From positions 1 to 9,683 of the forward strand of contig JAEZAD010000360.1 of assembly GCA_023430565.1 (NCBI GenBank): a DNA stretch of 9,683 bases. Reading direction: 5' to 3'. A model generated the notes under the pieces. It was not told the origin of the DNA, made no database searches, and saw only the letters and a list, made by a program, of their open reading frames with translations. A program made the translations under genes and the position numbers. This DNA comes from Verrucomicrobiota bacterium. GTDB lineage: Bacteria > Verrucomicrobiota > Verrucomicrobiia > Opitutales > Opitutaceae. Positions within the stretch are counted from its first letter, which is position 1. Each line of letters begins with the position of its first letter. Shown in pieces: positions 6,231 to 9,683 of this stretch.

Positions 6231-6506
6231 ATGATCCCTCACCTCCTGCAGCTCATCACGCGCCAGCCGCCCCCAGAGTATGATCGCGGCTTCGTCGAGG
6301 AGGTGCGCCTGGTCGAACACCTCCCGCCCCGCAACGCCCGCGTCGAAAAACTCCTTCTCGGCTGCTGGATCTTGATCGCCCTCAAGTGCTGGATCGTCAC
6401 CTGGCTGGTCAAAAAATACGCGATGGGCTTCGACCCGCTCTGGGTCAACGCCCCCACGATCGCCGCGGCCCTTCTCTGCACCGCCGTTTACTTCTGGCGC
6501 GAGTGA
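6231..6506 (+). CDS. Small two-helix membrane protein, unknown function
   Basis: 91 residues from ATG at 6231. A polar N-terminal segment (about 1-40, rich in Pro, Glu and Arg) precedes two hydrophobic stretches at about 42-62 (LLLGCWILIALKCWIVTWLV) and 73-89 (VNAPTIAAALLCTAVYFW), joined by KKYAMGFDPLW. No domain is recognised. Codon use shows the same C/G-rich third positions as neighbouring genes, which supports real coding. No ribosome site is visible. The divergent gap 6009-6230 separates it from the BON gene; that gap has an AAAGGAG-TCG-AAATTTTTAAG patch on the minus strand but no convincing start codon after it and no clear promoter. Its stop overlaps a GTG (6503) in frame with the next kinase, but the ATG at 6647 is the better start for that gene. 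Confidence 0.78.
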   Translation: MIPHLLQLITRQPPPEYDRGFVEEVRLVEHLPPRNARVEKLLLGCWILIALKCWIVTWLVKKYAMGFDPLWVNAPTIAAALLCTAVYFWRE

Positions 6507-6604
6507 GCAAGTCCTTCTCGCCCGCTCCCACTCCGCCAGGCTCCCCCGCTGGAGGCGCGCTGCCCCCGCCGCGCTCGTCCGCAGCGCGCTCCCTTGCCAT
6601 CCGT

Positions 6605-6618
6605 CTGCAAGATTGCAG
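6605..6618. promoter_or_regulatory. Inverted repeat upstream of the module B kinase
   Basis: CTGCAA-GA-TTGCAG: two perfect 6-bp arms with a 2-base spacer, 28 bases upstream of the kinase ATG at 6647. It sits in the 140-base gap 6507-6646, which otherwise shows nothing recognisable. It could be an operator for the module B transcript; there is no supporting promoter motif, so this is inference. Confidence 0.35.
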
Positions 6619-6646
6619 TCCCGCTCGCATCGCCGAAATTCCCTGC

Positions 6647-8575
6647 ATGCGCCCCGTCTTGAACGTGCTCTACGCGGAAAATAATCCCGCCGACGCCGAT
6701 CTCACCCGCGCACACTTCGCCCGCCACGCGCCCGATATCGACCTGGAAATCGTCCCCTGCGCCGCCGATTTCCTCCCCCGCGCCCGCACCCGCCGCCACG
6801 CCCTCTTCCTCGTCGACCACCGCCTCGCCGACATGAACGGGCTCGAGGTGCTGAAGGTCCTCGCCGACGAAGGTTTCAACATCCCCGCCGTGCTCGTCAC
6901 CGGGGCCGGCGACACCGACGTCGCGTCGCAGGCGCTGCGCCTCGGCGCCGACGACTATGTCCGCAAACGCAGCGGCTACCTCCTCTCGCTTCCTCACCAA
7001 CTCCGCGAGGTCATCGAACGCCGCCGCCGCGCCTTCAACGCCCTCCAGCCGCGCATTCGCCCGCGCAACATCCTGCTCGTTTCCCCGCTCAGCGACAAAG
7101 GCCTCCTCCTCATCAAACACCTCGCCGACGCCGCGCCTCACCTCACCGTCGAGCTCGCCACCTCCGCCACCGATGCCCTCGAGCGCGTCGGCCCCGACGT
7201 CAGTTTCGACCTCCTCATTCTCGATCACAACCCGCCCGACCTCGACGGCCTGCAACTCCTCGCCGAGATCCGCGACCGCGAGCTGCGCACCCCGGTCATT
7301 CTCATGACCACCGCGGAAAACGAGGAAAAGGTCGTCACCGCCTTCAAACTCGGCGCCACCGACTACGTGGTGAATCACGAGCGCCACTACGCCGAACTCG
7401 CCCTCCGCGTCGACCTCGCCATCGACCGCCACGAACTCGCCCTCGCCAACGAACGCGCCGCCGCCGAACTCGCCGAACGCCAGCGCACCGTCGCCGCCCT
7501 TCGCGAAAGCGAAAAACAGCTCAACCTCGCCCTCGAGGCCGGCCGCATCGGCCTCTGGTCCTGGCAGGTCGGCACCGGCCACGCCCAGTTCTCCAGCCGC
7601 TGGAAAGACCAGCTCGGCTTCGACGATCACGAAATCCGCAACGACTCCGCCGAGTGGGAATCCCGCTGCCACCCCGAAGATCTCACTCAACTCCAGTCCC
7701 TCATCTCCCGCTACCTCGTCGAGCCCTGGCCCGACTTCACCGTCGAATATCGCATGCGCCACAAGGACGGCAGCTGGCGCTGGTTCATGCTCCACGCCGA
7801 CCTCGAACTCGACGACTTCGGCAAGCCCGCCCGCATGATCGGCTCGCAGATCGACATCACCACGCTGAAACAACAGCAGGCCGAACTCGCCAGCACCTCC
7901 GCCCGCCTCCAGCAGCTCTCCCGCCGCCTCCTCCAGGTCCAGGAACTCGAACGCCGCCACATCGCCCGCGAGCTCCACGACGAAATCGGCCAGGTCCTCA
8001 CCGTCGCCAAAATTCACCTACAATCCGCCGCCTTCGCCCCCGAAGCGCGCACCATCCTCCCGCAAATCGAAGAACCCATCGCGCTCCTCGACCGCCTCCT
8101 GAAACAGGTCCGCTCCCTCTCCCTCGACCTCCGCCCGCCCCTCCTCGACGACCTCGGCCTCGTCCACGCCCTCCACTGGCTCCTGCAACAACACCACGGC
8201 CGCCCCAACACCCCGCACGTCCACCTCACCACCGACCCGCTGCTCGGCCGCTGCGATCCCACGCTCGAAACCACCTGCTTCCGCATCGCTCAAGAAGCGC
8301 TCACCAACGCCTTGCGCCACTCCCGCGCGAAAAACGTCCACGTCTCCCTCGCGATCCAAAACGGCAACCTTCGGCTCGCCGTCCGCGACGACGGCATCGG
8401 CTTCGACGCCGCCGCCGCCCGCCTCCGCGCCGAACGCAGCGGCAGCCTCGGCCTCCTCGGCATGCACGAACGCGCCTCCCTCGCCGGCGGCGCCCTCACG
8501 CTCCTCTCCGCCCCCGAACGCGGAACCGAGGTCGAAGCGATTTTTCCGCTGTCCAACGCGAGCGAACCGAATTGA
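6647..8575 (+). CDS. REC-REC-PAS histidine kinase of the NarX/DesK class (HisKA_3)
   Basis: 642 residues from ATG at 6647, right before the first receiver strand; the frame is open back to 6386, but that part is low-complexity. Receiver 1 (about 4-128): E11-N12 in place of an acidic pair (YAENNPADADL), phosphoacceptor D57 (FLVDHRLADMNG), T85, K107. Receiver 2 (about 139-265): no acidic pair (LLVSPLSDKG), D193 (LILDHNPPDLDG), T222, but N243 (DYVVNHE) where Lys is required, so probably not phosphorylated in the usual way. A Glu/Ala-rich helix joins to a PAS_3-type domain (290-410; EYRMRHKDGSWRWF). The HisKA_3 motif RRHIARELHDEIGQ carries H444. ATPase motifs: N554 (EALTNALRHS), D582 (RDDGIGF), and GSLGLLGMHERA near 599. 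There is no membrane helix, so it is cytoplasmic. The partner regulator begins nine bases after the stop and is of the matching NarL class. Confidence 0.94.
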   Translation: MRPVLNVLYAENNPADADLTRAHFARHAPDIDLEIVPCAADFLPRARTRRHALFLVDHRLADMNGLEVLKVLADEGFNIPAVLVTGAGDTDVASQALRLGADDYVRKRSGYLLSLPHQLREVIERRRRAFNALQPRIRPRNILLVSPLSDKGLLLIKHLADAAPHLTVELATSATDALERVGPDVSFDLLILDHNPPDLDGLQLLAEIRDRELRTPVILMTTAENEEKVVTAFKLGATDYVVNHERHYAELALRVDLAIDRHELALANERAAAELAERQRTVAALRESEKQLNLALEAGRIGLWSWQVGTGHAQFSSRWKDQLGFDDHEIRNDSAEWESRCHPEDLTQLQSLISRYLVEPWPDFTVEYRMRHKDGSWRWFMLHADLELDDFGKPARMIGSQIDITTLKQQQAELASTSARLQQLSRRLLQVQELERRHIARELHDEIGQVLTVAKIHLQSAAFAPEARTILPQIEEPIALLDRLLKQVRSLSLDLRPPLLDDLGLVHALHWLLQQHHGRPNTPHVHLTTDPLLGRCDPTLETTCFRIAQEALTNALRHSRAKNVHVSLAIQNGNLRLAVRDDGIGFDAAAARLRAERSGSLGLLGMHERASLAGGALTLLSAPERGTEVEAIFPLSNASEPN

Positions 8576-8584
8576 GTTTCCACC

Positions 8585-9244
8585 GTGCCTGGCCCGCTCT
8601 CCATCATCCTCGCCGACGACCACTCCCTCGTCCGCGCCGGCATCCGCACCCTCCTCGAGAAATTGCCCGGCGTCACCATCGTCGCCGAATCCGGCGATGG
8701 CCGCGAAACCCTCGCGCTCGTCCACCAACACGATCCCGACATCGTGATCATGGACATCACCATGCCCGGGCTCAACGGCCTCGACGCCACCGCCCGCATC
8801 CTTCGCGAATGCCCGCGCACGAAGGTCCTCATGCTTTCCATGCACACCGGCGAGGACTACGTGCTCCAGGCCCTTCGCGCCGGCGCCACCGGCTATCTGC
8901 TCAAGGACGCCGCCACCGCCGAACTCCGCCTCGCCCTCGAAGCCGTCCAACGCGGCGAAACCTACCTCAGTCCCGCCATCTCCAAGGAGGTCCTCGCCCG
9001 CCACCGCCAGCAGGCCAACGACCCCAAAGCCGACACCACGAAAACCCTCACGCCACGCATGCGCGAAATCGTGCAGCTCATCGCCGAAGGCCGCAGCACC
9101 AAGGAAATCGCCTTCCTCCTTAATCTCAGCGTCAAGACCATCGAGACCCATCGCATGCACCTGATGGCCCGGCTCGGCCTTCACGACGTCGCCGGCGTTG
9201 TCCGCTACGCCCTCCGCACCGGCCTCATCTCCGCCGAAAAATAG
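8585..9244 (+). CDS. LuxR/NarL-family response regulator
   Basis: 219 residues with a GTG start at 8585, nine bases after the kinase stop; no later in-frame start keeps the first receiver strand. Receiver (about 5-122): acidic pair D11-D12 (ILADDHSLVRAGI), phosphoacceptor D57 (VIMDITMPGLNG), S85, K107 (GYLLKDA), all intact. A linker (about 135-152) leads to a LuxR-type helix-turn-helix at about 153-215: LTPRMREIVQLIAEG, STKEIAFLLNLSVKTIETHRMHLMARLGL. The recognition helix SVKTIETHR is canonical; the family's usual LTPRERE has Met in place of Glu. It is a cytoplasmic transcription factor activated by phosphorylation, most likely by the kinase just upstream, since HisKA_3 kinases and NarL-type regulators are the standard pair. 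Target genes are not evident; the DUF5069 gene starts three bases downstream. Confidence 0.96.
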   Translation: MPGPLSIILADDHSLVRAGIRTLLEKLPGVTIVAESGDGRETLALVHQHDPDIVIMDITMPGLNGLDATARILRECPRTKVLMLSMHTGEDYVLQALRAGATGYLLKDAATAELRLALEAVQRGETYLSPAISKEVLARHRQQANDPKADTTKTLTPRMREIVQLIAEGRSTKEIAFLLNLSVKTIETHRMHLMARLGLHDVAGVVRYALRTGLISAEK

Positions 9245-9247
9245 TCC

Positions 9248-9683
9248 ATGCCTCACGTCCCCGGTCTGCGCAGCCTCTACGCCAAAGTCGGCCGTCTCGT
9301 CTACTTCGGCCGCATGCTCGACAAGATCCGCCTCCACGCCGCCGGCCAGCTCCCGCCCGACTACGTCGCCAATCTCGGCGACGCCCAATTCTACGTCCTC
9401 GACGGCCGCTGCTGCCGCTTCCTCGGGATCGCCTACGCCGACCTGAAAGCTCGCACGCTCACCGGCGGCACCGACGAAGAACTTCTCGCCTGGGCCCACG
9501 CCCACGGCACGCCGCGCACCGACGAGGAATGCCACATCTGGAATCGCTTCATCCTTAAACTCGGCTGGCGCGACGAACGCTCCTCGGTCCTCCCCCAGCG
9601 CATCCGCGACAGCGGCCTCACCGGCAAACCCATCGAGACGCTCGCCGATCACATCGAATTCGACGAAGGCCGCGACCCCGTCG
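9248..9683 (+). CDS. DUF5069-domain protein, 3' end cut by the window
   Basis: 145 complete codons are visible from ATG at 9248, with no stop before the window ends. Seen: PGLRSLYAKVGRLVYFGRMLDKIRLHAAG, LPPDYVANLGDAQF, DGRCCRFLGIAYADL, GGTDEELLAWAHAHGTPRTDEE and IWNRFILKLGWRDE, which together match the DUF5069 family, common in Verrucomicrobiota and related groups. Members are about 150 residues, so only a few codons are probably missing. There is no signal peptide or membrane helix, so it is likely cytoplasmic. A Cys pair (CC) in the conserved DGRCCRFLG block is notable, but family function is unknown. The start lies three bases after the regulator's stop (TAG-TCC-ATG), implying shared transcription and possibly coupled translation. 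Confidence 0.9.
   Translation, partial: MPHVPGLRSLYAKVGRLVYFGRMLDKIRLHAAGQLPPDYVANLGDAQFYVLDGRCCRFLGIAYADLKARTLTGGTDEELLAWAHAHGTPRTDEECHIWNRFILKLGWRDERSSVLPQRIRDSGLTGKPIETLADHIEFDEGRDPV

Noticed and set aside
6503..6505. GTG overlapping the stop of the small membrane protein as a start for the module B kinase
   Set aside because: It would add 48 low-complexity residues before the receiver; the ATG at 6647 matches the expected domain start.
6488..8017. 509-codon open frame on the minus strand opposite the module B kinase
   Set aside because: Low-complexity Gly/Ala/Val/Glu translation, exactly antisense to a kinase with all its motifs; GC-rich third positions on the plus strand suppress stops here.
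7654..9123. 489-codon plus-strand frame rich in Pro, Arg and His
   Set aside because: An out-of-frame reading of the kinase and regulator genes; the composition is typical of a shifted GC-rich frame.
8018..9652. 544-codon open frame on the minus strand opposite the regulator and DUF5069 genes
   Set aside because: Same antisense artefact; no domain pattern, and it spans three clear plus-strand genes.

Overview
The window is GC-rich DNA with dense genes and strong G/C preference at third codon positions. No RNA gene, insertion sequence or CRISPR array is visible. The gene content fits an aquatic or soil bacterium of the Verrucomicrobiota, probably Opitutaceae: a DUF5069 protein, several multi-domain histidine kinases, an HNxxN-type kinase H-box, and mostly weak Shine-Dalgarno sequences. 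That assignment is inference; the sequence holds no taxonomic marker gene.

Layout. Positions 1-722 (+) carry the 3' two thirds of an aldo/keto reductase. It converges with a block of minus-strand genes. Read in their own direction from about 6008 down to 808, these are: a secreted double-BON-domain protein (5445-6008), a secreted DUF3016-like protein (4804-5334), a clear intrinsic terminator (4738-4775), a small S4-domain RNA-binding protein of the Hsp15 type (4337-4735), a possible 52-codon leader ORF (4055-4213), a membrane-bound PAS histidine kinase (2085-4058) and a soluble receiver-histidine kinase fusion (808-2088). The last two share an ATGA stop/start overlap, and so do the leader ORF and the membrane kinase. 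From 6231 onward the genes run on the plus strand: a small two-helix membrane protein (6231-6506), a REC-REC-PAS-HisKA_3 kinase (6647-8575), a LuxR/NarL-type response regulator (8585-9244), and a DUF5069 protein cut by the window end (9248-9683).

How they work together. The window holds two separate signalling modules. Module A (minus strand, 808-4058) pairs a six-helix membrane sensor kinase with a receiver-kinase fusion. Neither has a DNA-binding or enzymatic output domain, so the signal must leave to an unlinked partner. Module B (plus strand, 6647-9244) is a soluble NarX/DesK-class kinase with two N-terminal receiver domains, the second degenerate, followed nine bases later by its likely partner regulator. 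The DUF5069 gene starts three bases after the regulator stops and is probably co-transcribed.

The features most worth a second look are the coupled small ORF ahead of the module A sensor, the non-canonical H-box of that sensor, the degenerate second receiver in module B, and a terminator whose U-tract ends two bases before the start codon of the S4 gene. I do not see a wholly new defence or mobile system here.
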